Source: Deltaproteobacteria bacterium (lineage in GTDB: Bacteria; Desulfobacterota; Desulfobaccia; Desulfobaccales; 0-14-0-80-60-11). Taken from it: a stretch of DNA of 64,000 nt. Below, piece by piece: positions 8,005-17,443 of the stretch. Made by a program: the position numbers and the translations under genes. How positions within the stretch are numbered: the stretch's first letter is position 1; every line of letters begins with the position of its first letter. A model generated the notes under the pieces. The model saw only the letters and a list, made by a program, of their open reading frames with translations, did no database searches and was not told the origin of the DNA. The DNA lies in assembly GCA_030018495.1 (NCBI GenBank), contig JASEFS010000010.1:1-64000 (forward strand), in the 5' to 3' direction.

Positions 8005-8081
8005 CGCGGGGTGGAGCAGCCTGGAAGCTCGTCGGGCTCATAACCCGAAGGTCGTTGGTTCAAATCCAACCCCCGCTACCA
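8005..8081 (+). tRNA. Initiator tRNA-Met (CAT)
   Basis: A 77-nt cloverleaf with encoded CCA: acceptor CGCGGGG (8005-8011) with CCCCGCT (8071-8077), anticodon CAT at 8039-8041, T-arm GTTGG-TTCAAAT-CCAAC. Three consecutive G:C pairs (GGG/CCC) in the anticodon stem and an unpaired 1-72 position mark it as the initiator. Here the 1-72 mismatch is C:U instead of the common C:A. Flanked by a near-consensus promoter and an intrinsic terminator. Confidence 0.97.
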
Positions 8082-8090
8082 AGGAATTTC

Positions 8091-8124
8091 AAGGGGTTAG
8101 GTCAAAATCTAACCCCTTCTTTTT
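8091..8124 (+). terminator. Intrinsic terminator of tRNA-fMet
   Basis: AAGGGGTTAG (8091-8100) pairs with CTAACCCCTT (8109-8118), 10 bp with an 8-nt loop, followed by CTTTTT. It begins 10 nt after the tRNA CCA. Confidence 0.92.
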
Positions 8125-8431
8125 CGCCTTCTGAAATCTTTCCAACCCTATTTCCAACCTACGCATGGGGTTTAGGGGAGGAGGGGACCTCATGCGGCAA
8201 GCTCGCTTTACTGTGAAAAGCAATACCCTGCCGCCATCAAGAACCATGATCCTATCTAAGGTTATTTTGAGCAATTCGCCTTCTTGTCTTTCCATATCCA
8301 TATCATCCATTTCCTGAATTGCCTCTAATGATTTTCGCAAAAAAATTGACCAACGCCTAATTCTGAGGCATAAATTTAGGAGGATGTGCTGATATAGCAG
8401 GCTATCTCGGCAACGAGTTAACCGCCGCAAC
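8125..8431. other. Spacer after tRNA-fMet; possible recombinase relic on the minus strand
   Basis: No intact gene. On the minus strand the frame covering about 8340-8200 reads a segment with the motif ELLKITLDRIMVLDGG, reminiscent of the extreme C-terminus of large serine recombinases (an LL..LIDRV.V..G pattern). It has no upstream catalytic domain. This could be a relic of an element at the tRNA gene, or chance. Confidence 0.2.
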
Positions 8432-11311
8432 ATGGCGAGGTGGTTGCCTGAAGGCCTTTCTTTAAGGGTGGACTGGAAGGTGAATCATGTTGATCAAAAA
8501 TATCTTCCCGGCACCCTCGTAAAAGCCAGGGGCCGAGATTGGATAGTGTTACCGTCCCAGGAAGCGGATGTTCTGAGACTGCGGCCTTTGACAGGGTGGG
8601 ATGGTCATGAAGTTGGGATTTATCTTCCCATTGAAGCAGAATCAGTATCCTCCACTTCCTTTTTCCCGCCCGAGCCTGAACAAGCCGGTGATGCGGCCGG
8701 AAGCCTCCTCCTTTTTGACGCCGCCCGCCTGAGTCTTCGCTCCGGCGCCACGCCTTTCCGTTCTCTGGGGCGTCTTTCAGTAACTCCGCGCCCTTATCAA
8801 TTTGTCCCCTTAATCATGGCCTTGCGGCAGGAACAGGTGCGCCTGCTGATCGCTGATGACGTGGGTGTGGGCAAAACCATCGAGGCCGCCATGATCGCCC
8901 GGGAACTCCTGGACCGCGGGTTGGCTAAACGGCTGGCAGTGATCTGCCCGGCCCATCTTTGCGACCAGTGGGAGGCGGAACTCCAGGAGAAATTCGGTCT
9001 GGACCCCGCCGTTATCCAACCCTCCAGGATCGCGCGACTGGAGCGAAACCTCCCCAGGCAAGACCTGAGCATTTATCAATATTATCCTCATCTGGTCGTA
9101 AGCATAGATTTCATCAAGGCCGGTCGGCACCGGGACCATTTTCTCCAGAATGCTCCCGATCTGATTATTGTAGATGAAGCGCACCTTGCCGCGAGACCCC
9201 GGGGCGACCTCCAGCGGGTGCAGCATCAGCGTTATGCCTTTTTGCGTGAACTGGCCCAAGACCCTAACCGCCATCTGCTGCTGGTAACCGCCACCCCTCA
9301 CAGCGGCATCGAAGAGAGCTTCCAGTCCCTCTTGGGTCTGCTCAATCCAAGATTTGATGTGGGCGGGCATATCGACCGGAAAGTTTTGCTTCCCCATGTG
9401 GTTCAGCGCCGGCGGCGGGATCTGGAGCGCTGGCTCGGGGCAGAAACCCCTTTCCCGGAACGTGACCCTCGGGAAATTACTTACAATTTGTCTGATGCCT
9501 ACCGCTCCCTTTTCACCCAGGTCCTTTCTTATTGCCGGGAGACCGTGGAAAGTGGCAAGGGGCTCAAGGTTCAGCAACAGCGGGTGCGTCATTGGGCCGC
9601 CATCGCTATTCTCCGCTGTGTCCTCTCCAGCCCCCAAGCCGCCGAAGCCGTTTTGGGGGAACGTGCCCGCAAAAAGGGTTTTGAAGAAATTTTCCAATCT
9701 GTAGAGGAGGTGGATCAAGCCTTCCGGCCTCAAGTCCTGGACCCGCCAGCAGAAGAAGATTCAGGGGATTTAACTCCCAGCGCTCCCCTGGAAGACAAAG
9801 AGGCCCGGTGGAGTGAGACAGAGAAAAGGAAACTGTCCCAATTCTTGAGAAGCGCCCGCCATTTGGCGGGGCCTGCATCAGACCGCAAACTGGCGGCTGC
9901 GGCCCAGGCCGTGTCGGAACTCCTGGCTGAGGGCTATCGCCCCATCGTGTTTTGCCGCTTTATTCCTACCGCCGAATATCTGGAAACCTGGCTCCCGCAG
10001 CTTTTGAGACCTAAGTTTCCTGATCTCCGGGTCATCGCGGTAACCGGGAAGATCGCCGATGAAGTGCGCCGCGTCCGGGTGGAGGAATTGGCAAAAGAGC
10101 AGGTCCGCGTCCTGGTGGCCACCGACTGCCTGAGCGAAGGCATTAACCTCCAGGAGCACTTTGACGCAGTGATCCATTATGATCTGCCCTGGAACCCTAA
10201 CCGCCTGGAGCAGCGGTAGGGACGGGTGGACCGTTTCGGTCAGCGCCGTGAGAAAATCAAGACCGTTTTGCTGTATGGCGCGGACAACCAGGTGGACCTC
10301 GTAGTTTTGGAAGTCTTGCTGCGCAAGGCCAAGACCATCCGCAGCCGTTTGGGCATCTCGGTTCCTGTTCCGGCCGGGGCCGAACAGGTTCTGGAAGCCG
10401 TGGTGGAGAGCGTCCTTTTGCGTCGCCAGCCCCAGGGAGTGCAACTCTCCTTGGGATTCACCGACCCCGAGGTCAGCCGCCTTCATGCCGAATGGGATGC
10501 CTTCGCCGACCAGGAAGGCAGGGAAAGAGCCTATTTCTCGCAGCACGGCATTAAGCCCCAGGAAGTGGCTCAAGAACTGGAAGCCACCGATCCAGTCCTG
10601 GGCGATCCCCAGGCCGTGCAGCAGTTTCTGGCCAATGCCGCACAACGGTTTAACGGGAGACTGGACCCCGCGGAGAAAGACGGGGTTTTCACCCTCATTC
10701 CCGGAGATTTGCAGCCAAAGCTCGCCTCTCTGGGAGGCTATCAATTTCCCCTGCGGGTGACCTTCGACCGGCTGAAAGATGAAACCGCAGTCTACCTGGG
10801 TCGCACCCATCCCTTGATAGAAGCATATTGCAGTGAGGTTTTAGGGCAAGCCTTCGCCCCCGAACCCGGGGAACTCTTTGCTCGGGCCGGGGCCATCTAT
10901 ACCGACGCGGTGCGCCTGCGGACCTGCATCCTGCTTCTCCGTTGCCGCTACTTGTTAAAGGAGCAAGTGGAGGAATTCGCCAAAGAAATCATCCTGGCGG
11001 GGTTTCAGCGTCATGAAAACAGGCTGGTCTGGCTGGAGCCCCTGGATGAGGCCCCCCGGCAACTCCTGGAAGCCGGCCGTGTCGTGGCCAACATGTCTCC
11101 GCCAGAGCGGGCCGCCCAGGTGGCCTGGGCTTTGGACATGCTTAAAGGAGGGGATTGGTTCACCCCCCTGGTCTCCTGGCGTGTCAACCGGCTGCAGGAA
11201 TCCCACCAGCGGCTGCGCAAACTGGTCAAAGCCCCGAAACTCACCATCCAGCCCCACACCCCGCCGGATATTCTCGGCTGCTATGTGCTTGTTCCGGGAG
11301 GCGGTTCCTGA
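8432..11311 (+). pseudogene. DrmD-like SNF2/DEAH helicase interrupted by an in-frame TAG
   Basis: One reading frame covers 8432-11311 but is broken by TAG at 10217-10219. The N-terminal part (595 codons) has Walker A DDVGVGKTIEA (about residue 140-150), DEAH as VDEAH, the SAT-like motif TATPHSG and most of the helicase C domain. The stop falls inside motif VI: NRLEQR-stop-GRVDRFGQ, where relatives carry Glu (GAG to TAG would be one change). The continuation (about 360 codons) matches the family's C-terminal region. Similar proteins are the SNF2-like DrmD of DISARM and related anti-phage loci. The next gene is a truncated methyltransferase, as expected for such a locus. The start ATG 8432 is uncertain; GTG 8468 or 8480 are alternatives. 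Confidence 0.75.
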
Positions 11312-11490
11312 TGGCCCTCACCGCCACCACCACAGAAGGCGCCCTATTCCCCGCTGACCTCTTGGAGCGTCTGGCCGCAGGATTTGAGCCTGCCGGCCAG
11401 CGCCCGGAGGATTTCGGCCTGAAAAGCGGCCAGCGTCTGAGTGACGAAATGCAGGCCAGGGCGAGGTCGAGAGAGGCCTCGCCCACATAA
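11311..11490 (+). pseudogene. Truncated DNA methyltransferase N-terminus
   Basis: ATG 11311 overlaps the helicase stop (TGATG). About 45 codons (LFPADLLERLAAG, GQRPEDFGL, GQRLSDE) resemble the N-terminus of the Eco57I/PglX-like adenine methyltransferases that follow DrmD-type helicases. The frame then runs into an 8-bp inverted repeat (GGGCGAGG/CCTCGCCC, 11459-11484) and ends at 11490. The catalytic domain is absent, so this is a remnant of a deleted defence gene. Family assignment rests on short similarity and context. Confidence 0.5.
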
Positions 11491-12823
<1,333 letters not shown>

Positions 12824-12839
12824 GCTGAGGAGTCGGACC

Positions 12840-12902
12840 ATGGCCATGCAATTGCTGACGCTGTCCCTGTACCTGATTTCGTCGGGCTGGCTGCTGAGAT
12901 GA
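12840..12902 (+). CDS. Tiny hydrophobic ORF (20 aa) after nifH
   Basis: ATG 12840 sits 7 nt after a strong GAGGAG (12827-12832). The 20-codon ORF encodes a hydrophobic peptide (core LLTLSLYLISSGWLL) able to span or sit in a membrane. It lies in the nifH-nifI1 spacer. No homolog is recognised; it may be a real small protein or a fortuitous ORF. Confidence 0.35.
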   Translation: MAMQLLTLSLYLISSGWLLR

Positions 12903-12964
12903 CCCGGCAGGTCGCCAGGGTCTCCGTGAGATAAGGCGAGCCCATAACGGCAGGAGAAGGAATC

Positions 12965-13090
12965 ATGAGTTTCATCAAGATGTGGACTAAAGCTAAAGGT
13001 TGGCTGGCGACGTTCCTTACGGAACAGGCGGAAATGTCGGCCAAAGCGGAGCTATTCCTGGAAGAACTCCCCTGGAGGACAAAGACATGA
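12965..13090 (+). CDS. Small ORF (41 aa) coupled to nifI1
   Basis: ATG 12965 is preceded by GGAGAAGG at ideal spacing. The 41-residue product has a Trp/Lys-rich N-terminal half (FIKMWTKAKGWLATFL) and an acidic amphipathic helix after it. Its TGA (13088-13090) overlaps the nifI1 ATG at 13087 in an ATGA junction, suggesting translational coupling. The strong SD and coupling argue that it is translated. Function unknown; a role near the NifI regulators or as a coupling leader is only inference. Confidence 0.55.
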   Translation: MSFIKMWTKAKGWLATFLTEQAEMSAKAELFLEELPWRTKT

Positions 13091-13440
13091 TCATGATCAG
13101 AAGCATAGTGCGGCCGGAGAAGGTGGACGTGGTCCTGGCCGCCCTGATGGAAGCGGGGTTTCCCGCGGTCACCAAAATGGGCGTGGTGGGTCGGGGCAAG
13201 CAGCGGGGCATCAAGATCGGGGAGATCACCTATGACGAAATCCCCAAGGAGCTGCTCCTCATGGTGGTCAACGACGGCGACAAGGACTTTGTCATCAAGA
13301 CCGTTCTCAAAGCGGCCCGCAGCGGTGATAAAGGCGCTTACGGCGACGGCAAGATCTTTGTCTCGCCGGTGGAGGAAGTCTACACCATCAGCTCCGGCAT
13401 CAAGGAAAGCGGCGGGGAGCTTGCCGAGGTGAAGCCATGA
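13087..13440 (+). CDS. nifI1: PII-family nitrogenase regulator NifI1
   Basis: A 117-residue PII-like protein (MIMIRSIVRPEKVD...). In methanogens and other anaerobes NifI1 and NifI2 form a hetero-oligomer that binds NifDK and switches nitrogenase off after ammonium addition, relieved by 2-oxoglutarate and ATP. ATG 13087 has GGAGG (about 13074-13078) and overlaps the small ORF; ATG 13093 is an alternative. The PII signature MGVVGRGKQRG and DGKIFVSPVEEVYTI are present. The stop overlaps the nifI2 start (ATGA). Confidence 0.95.
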   Translation: MIMIRSIVRPEKVDVVLAALMEAGFPAVTKMGVVGRGKQRGIKIGEITYDEIPKELLLMVVNDGDKDFVIKTVLKAARSGDKGAYGDGKIFVSPVEEVYTISSGIKESGGELAEVKP

Positions 13441-13817
13441 AAGAGATCATGGCCATCGTACGCATCAACATGATGAACAAGACCAAGAAGGCCCTGGCGG
13501 AGGCGGGCATCTCCTCCATCACGGCCAGGGACACCCTGGGCCGGGGCAAGGGTTTGGTGGACCTGAGCCTGCTGGAAGGTGCGGAAAAGGGCTATGAGGA
13601 AGCCGTAGCCCAGTTGGGCCAGAGCCAGCGGCTCATTCCCAAGCGGGTCTTTTTTGTGGTGGTGCCGGACAAACTGGTCACCAAGGCGGTGCAAACCATC
13701 ATTGCAGTGAACCAGACCGGCAAATCCGGTGACGGCAAAATCTTCGTCCTGCCGGTGCTGGACTCCATCCGAGTGCGTACCGGGGAAAACGGCGAGGCGG
13801 TGTTAGACGAAGCGTAG
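13437..13817 (+). CDS. nifI2: PII-family nitrogenase regulator NifI2
   Basis: A 126-residue PII paralog starting KEIMAIVRINMMNKTK, partner of NifI1 in post-translational control of nitrogenase. It has the usual longer region between beta strands 2 and 3 (LLEGAEKGYEEAVAQL) and ends with the GDGKIFVLPVLDSIRVRTGE signature. Four-nt overlap with nifI1 supports equimolar synthesis. The location between nifH and nifD is diagnostic of this clade of nif operons. Confidence 0.95.
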   Translation: MKEIMAIVRINMMNKTKKALAEAGISSITARDTLGRGKGLVDLSLLEGAEKGYEEAVAQLGQSQRLIPKRVFFVVVPDKLVTKAVQTIIAVNQTGKSGDGKIFVLPVLDSIRVRTGENGEAVLDEA

Positions 13818-13892
13818 GCTGCGTCTTAGGCACTAAACGGCTTCAGAAAGAATTTAAGGGTGTGCGGGTTGCACCCATACGGAGAGAGACAC

Positions 13893-15548
13893 ATGGCCAC
13901 ATTGACACCAGAAGACCTTGGCTCCCTGGTCCTGGATATCGGAGCTGATGAAGCAAAAAAGGAGCTGGTCGGTAAATATCCCACCAAGGTGGCCCGCAAG
14001 CGCGCCAAGCAGATCGTCGCCAACCAGGTGGAGCCGGACCTGACGGTGCCGGAAATCCAGTCCAACGTGCGGACGGTTCCCGGCCTTATCTCGCAGCGTG
14101 GCTGTACTTATGCGGGCTGCAAAGGCGTGGTGCTGGGCCCCACCCGGGACATTTTGAACCTCACCCACGGTCCCATCGGTTGCGGCTTCTACAGTTGGCT
14201 GACCCGGCGTAATCAAACCAGGCCCAAGGGTCCGGAAGACCACAATTTTATGACCTACTGCTTCTCCACAGACATGCAGGACGAGCAGATCATCTTCGGC
14301 GGCGAGAAGAAGCTGAAGCAGGCCATCCAGGAGGCTTACGACATCTTCAAGCCCAAGGCCATCGGCATCTTTGCCACCTGCCCGGTGGGCCTAATAGGCG
14401 ACGACGTGCACGCCGTAGCCCGGGAGATGAAGGAAAAGCTGGGAATCAACGTCTTCGGCTTCAGTTGCGAGGGCTACAAAGGGGTCAGCCAGTCGGCGGG
14501 ACACCACATCGCCAACAACGGCGTCTTCACTCACATCGTGGGTCTGGACGACACCGAGCCGGCAGGCGAATTCAAGATAAATATGCTGGGGGAATACAAC
14601 ATCGGCGGCGACGCCTTCGAGATTGAGCGGCTCTTCGAGGACATCGGGGTCACCCTGGTCTCCAGCTTCAGCGGCAACTCCAGCTACGATCAATTTGCCA
14701 ATTCGCATACTGCGGACCTGAACCTGATCATGTGCCACCGCTCCATCAACTATGTGGCCGAGATGATGGAAAAAAAATTCGGCATCCCCTGGCTCAAGGT
14801 GAACTTTATCGGGGCTGGGGCTACCGCCAAGTCGCTCAGGAAGATAGCCACCTACTTTGAAAACCCGGAGCTGACGGCCAAGGTGGAGGAGGTCGTCGCC
14901 CGGGAGCTGCCGGCGGTGGAAGCGGTGCGGGAAGAGGTGAAGTCGCGGTGCGCCGGCAAGCGGGCCATGCTCTTTGTGGGCGGTTCCCGGGCTCACCATT
15001 ACCAGGAGCTTTTCCGGGAAATTGGCATGGAGATCATCGCCGCAGGCTACGAGTTCGCTCACCGGGACGACTACGAAGGCCGCCGGGTGCTGCCTAACCT
15101 CAAGGTGGACGCCGATAGCCGCAACATTGAAGAGTTGCAGGTGGAAGCGGACCCGGCGCGGTTCCGCCCCCGGCTGGATGCGGCCGGCATCGCCCGGCTG
15201 GAGCAGGAGGGCATCAAGCTCAGCGAATACCAGGGGATGATGGCCGACATGAAAAACGGCGCCCTGGTGATCGACGACATCAGCCAGTACGAAACCGAGA
15301 AGCTCATTGAAATCTACCGGCCCGACATTATCTGCGCCGGCATTAAGGAAAAATTCGCCGTCCAGAAGAGCGGCATACCCATGAAGCAGTTGCATAGTTA
15401 CGACTCCGGCGGTCCCTATGCGGGCTTTCAGGGGGCCATCAACTTCTGGCGGGAAATTGACCGCCTGGTCAACAGCAAGGTCTGGAAATACCTGCAGGCG
15501 CCCTGGCAGGAGCACCCGGAGCTGGCGGCGAAATATGTCTGGGAATGA
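13893..15548 (+). CDS. nifD: Nitrogenase molybdenum-iron protein alpha chain
   Basis: A 551-residue MoFe alpha subunit carrying FeMo-co and half of the P-cluster. Start ATG 13893 follows GGAGAGAG; the frame from 13860 lacks an SD. P-cluster and cofactor regions are visible: GCTYAGCKGVVLGP, THGPIGCGFY, FATCPVGLIGDD, SFSGNSSYDQ and the homocitrate/FeMo-co His in MKQLHSYDSGGPYAGFQG. It contains the roughly 50-residue insertion (about 390-450, around DSRNIEELQVEADPARF) seen in clostridial, Chlorobium and sulfate-reducer NifD proteins. A short hairpin-prone spacer of about 75 bp precedes it. Confidence 0.98.
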   Translation: MATLTPEDLGSLVLDIGADEAKKELVGKYPTKVARKRAKQIVANQVEPDLTVPEIQSNVRTVPGLISQRGCTYAGCKGVVLGPTRDILNLTHGPIGCGFYSWLTRRNQTRPKGPEDHNFMTYCFSTDMQDEQIIFGGEKKLKQAIQEAYDIFKPKAIGIFATCPVGLIGDDVHAVAREMKEKLGINVFGFSCEGYKGVSQSAGHHIANNGVFTHIVGLDDTEPAGEFKINMLGEYNIGGDAFEIERLFEDIGVTLVSSFSGNSSYDQFANSHTADLNLIMCHRSINYVAEMMEKKFGIPWLKVNFIGAGATAKSLRKIATYFENPELTAKVEEVVARELPAVEAVREEVKSRCAGKRAMLFVGGSRAHHYQELFREIGMEIIAAGYEFAHRDDYEGRRVLPNLKVDADSRNIEELQVEADPARFRPRLDAAGIARLEQEGIKLSEYQGMMADMKNGALVIDDISQYETEKLIEIYRPDIICAGIKEKFAVQKSGIPMKQLHSYDSGGPYAGFQGAINFWREIDRLVNSKVWKYLQAPWQEHPELAAKYVWE

Positions 15549-15568
15549 GATCGTGTCACGCAAGCGGT

Positions 15569-15629
15569 CTTGGCAACTTGACGTCTTGGCGAGAGAAATT
15601 TTCATGCAAAGCCGCAAAGATGCAAAGAG
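15569..15629. repeat. Intergenic dyad with GCAAAGNN 8-bp repeats
   Basis: The nifD-nifK spacer carries CTTGGC...CTTGGCGAG followed by three GCAAAGNN units (15606-15629). The two halves are partly complementary. It looks like a dispersed noncoding element rather than a gene; it ends next to the nifK SD. Confidence 0.45.
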
Positions 15630-15638
15630 GAAAAGAAC

Positions 15639-17015
15639 ATGTTACTGAGACATACACCCAAGGAAGTCCATGAACGCACGGCCCTGACTGTCAACCCGGC
15701 CAAGACCTGCCAGCCCATCGGTGCCATGTACGCCGCCCTGGGGATACATCGCTGCCTGCCTCACAGCCACGGCTCCCAGGGGTGCTACGCCTACCACCGC
15801 AGCACCTTGACCCGGCACTACAAGGAGCCGGTGATGGCGGCCACCAGCGCCTTCACCGAAGGGGCCTCGGTCTTCGGAGGGCAGGCCAACCTGTTGCAGG
15901 CCATCAGCAACATATTCACGGTTTATGAGCCGGAGGTGATCGCGGTGCATACCACCTGCTTGTCGGAGACCATCGGGGATGACATTCCCCAGATCGTCGC
16001 CAAGGCCAGGGATGAGGGCAAGATTCCGTCGGGCCGCTACGTCATCCACGCCAACACCCCGAGCTATGTGGGTTCTCATGTCACCGGCTTCGCCAGCATG
16101 GTCAAGGGCATGGTGGATTACCTGGCGGCCAGCAATGGTCATAAGGAAAACCGGATCAATCTCATCCCCGGCTACGTAGAGCCCTGCGACATGGAGGAGA
16201 TCAAGCGCCTGGCCGGAGAGCTGGGAGTGCCGGTCATCATGTTCCCGGACACCTCCAACGTCCTCAATGGCCCCCAGACCGGTAAGTTCCATATTTATCC
16301 CGACGGGGGCACGAAGGTGGAGGAGTTGATCGCCGCTGGCAGCAGCATCGGCACAGTGGCCCTTGGCCCCCTGGCCTCCGGACCGGCGGCTCGGGCCTTG
16401 GATACCAAGTGCAAGGTGCCCTGCGAAATCCTCAACCTGCCCATCGGTCTCAGATCTACGGACACCTTCATCGACACTCTGCGTAGAATCGCCGGAGTGA
16501 CGGTGCCCGAGTCCATCAATATCGAGCGCGGCCGGCTGGTGGACGTGATCACCGACATGCACCAATACTTCTACCACCGCAAGGTGGCCCTGGCCGGAGA
16601 CCCGGATCAGCTCGTGGCCCTCACCGAGTTCCTGGTGGACCTGGACATGTGGCCCATCCATATCGTCACCGGCACCCCGGGAAAGAAGTTTGAAAAGCGG
16701 ATCAAAGAAATCACCAGGGAGGTGCCGCACCCGGTGAACGTCCGGGCCACCGGTGATCTGTTCCTGCTGCATCAATGGCTAAAAAGCGAGCCGGTGGACC
16801 TCCTTTTAGGAAACACCTACATGAAGTACATCGCCCGGGACGAAGACATCCCCCTGGTGCGCTTCGGCTTCCCCATCCTGGACCGCATCGGGCACAGCTA
16901 TTTCCCCACCGTGGGCTACCGCGGCGGCCTGCGTCTCCTGGAAAAGATCCTGGACACCCTGTTGGACCGCCAAGACCGGGACGCCCCGGAGGAGAGCTTC
17001 GAACTGGTGATGTAA
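15639..17015 (+). CDS. nifK: Nitrogenase molybdenum-iron protein beta chain
   Basis: A 458-residue MoFe beta subunit, short at the N-terminus like clostridial and sulfate-reducer NifK. ATG 15639 follows AGAGGA. P-cluster cysteine regions: NPAKTCQPIGAMYA, HGSQGCYAYHRS and HTTCLSETIGDD, with the P-cluster Ser region FTEGASVFGGQ. It partners NifD to form the alpha2-beta2 dinitrogenase. A ferredoxin gene, rather than nifE, follows directly. Confidence 0.98.
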   Translation: MLLRHTPKEVHERTALTVNPAKTCQPIGAMYAALGIHRCLPHSHGSQGCYAYHRSTLTRHYKEPVMAATSAFTEGASVFGGQANLLQAISNIFTVYEPEVIAVHTTCLSETIGDDIPQIVAKARDEGKIPSGRYVIHANTPSYVGSHVTGFASMVKGMVDYLAASNGHKENRINLIPGYVEPCDMEEIKRLAGELGVPVIMFPDTSNVLNGPQTGKFHIYPDGGTKVEELIAAGSSIGTVALGPLASGPAARALDTKCKVPCEILNLPIGLRSTDTFIDTLRRIAGVTVPESINIERGRLVDVITDMHQYFYHRKVALAGDPDQLVALTEFLVDLDMWPIHIVTGTPGKKFEKRIKEITREVPHPVNVRATGDLFLLHQWLKSEPVDLLLGNTYMKYIARDEDIPLVRFGFPILDRIGHSYFPTVGYRGGLRLLEKILDTLLDRQDRDAPEESFELVM

Positions 17016-17024
17016 CAACAATTT

Positions 17025-17046
17025 GGTGGCACAGGCGTCCGGCCTG
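17025..17046. repeat. Dispersed element copy (GGTGGCACAGGC...GCCTG)
   Basis: GGTGGCACAGGCGTCCGGCCTG contains the CAGGC/GCCTG dyad. Very similar sequences occur at 32855-32876 and, on the other strand, at 59625-59646; longer relatives lie near 50749-50795 and 58441-58492. Confidence 0.7.
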
Positions 17047-17073
17047 TTTGCTCCACAAAAAAGGAAAAGAATC

Positions 17074-17379
17074 ATGGAAAAACCTGAGCATCATATCTTC
17101 GTGTGCATGAGTTTCCGGGGCCTGGAGCCCAAGGGCAAGTGCCTCAAGAAAAACGCTCCGGACCTCCTGGGTTATCTGGAGTCGGAATTGGCCGACCGGG
17201 GCTTGGAAAACGTCATGGTCTCCACCACGGGCTGCCTGAAGCTCTGCGACCAGGGACCGGTTTTGCTGGTCTACCCGGAAGGTTACTGGTACGCCGGGGT
17301 GGAGGGCGAAGACGCCATCGACGCCATCCTGGATAGCCTGGAAAATGGCGGCCCGGCGAAGGACTATCTGGTGGATTAA
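17074..17379 (+). CDS. Thioredoxin-like 2Fe-2S ferredoxin of the nif operon
   Basis: A 101-residue thioredoxin-fold 2Fe-2S ferredoxin. The four ligand cysteines are C11, C23, C54 and C58 (FVCMSF, GKCLK, TTGCLKLC). Homologs such as the Clostridium pasteurianum 2Fe-2S ferredoxin and Azotobacter FdI-linked proteins occur in nif clusters and have been linked to electron transfer to, or interaction with, nitrogenase. ATG 17074 has AAGGA upstream. Its place between nifK and nifE supports a nitrogenase-specific electron transfer or protective role. Confidence 0.88.
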   Translation: MEKPEHHIFVCMSFRGLEPKGKCLKKNAPDLLGYLESELADRGLENVMVSTTGCLKLCDQGPVLLVYPEGYWYAGVEGEDAIDAILDSLENGGPAKDYLVD

Positions 17380-17443
17380 CCATAGGGGCGACCGCCGGGT
17401 CACCCTTGTAATGCGCCCAACGCGCCCCATCTCAGAGGCTGAC

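Noticed and set aside
10217-10219. Pyrrolysine or programmed recoding at the helicase TAG
   Set aside because: Homologs have Glu at this site, no pyl genes or recoding signal are visible, and the neighbouring methylase is deleted; inactivation is the simpler explanation.
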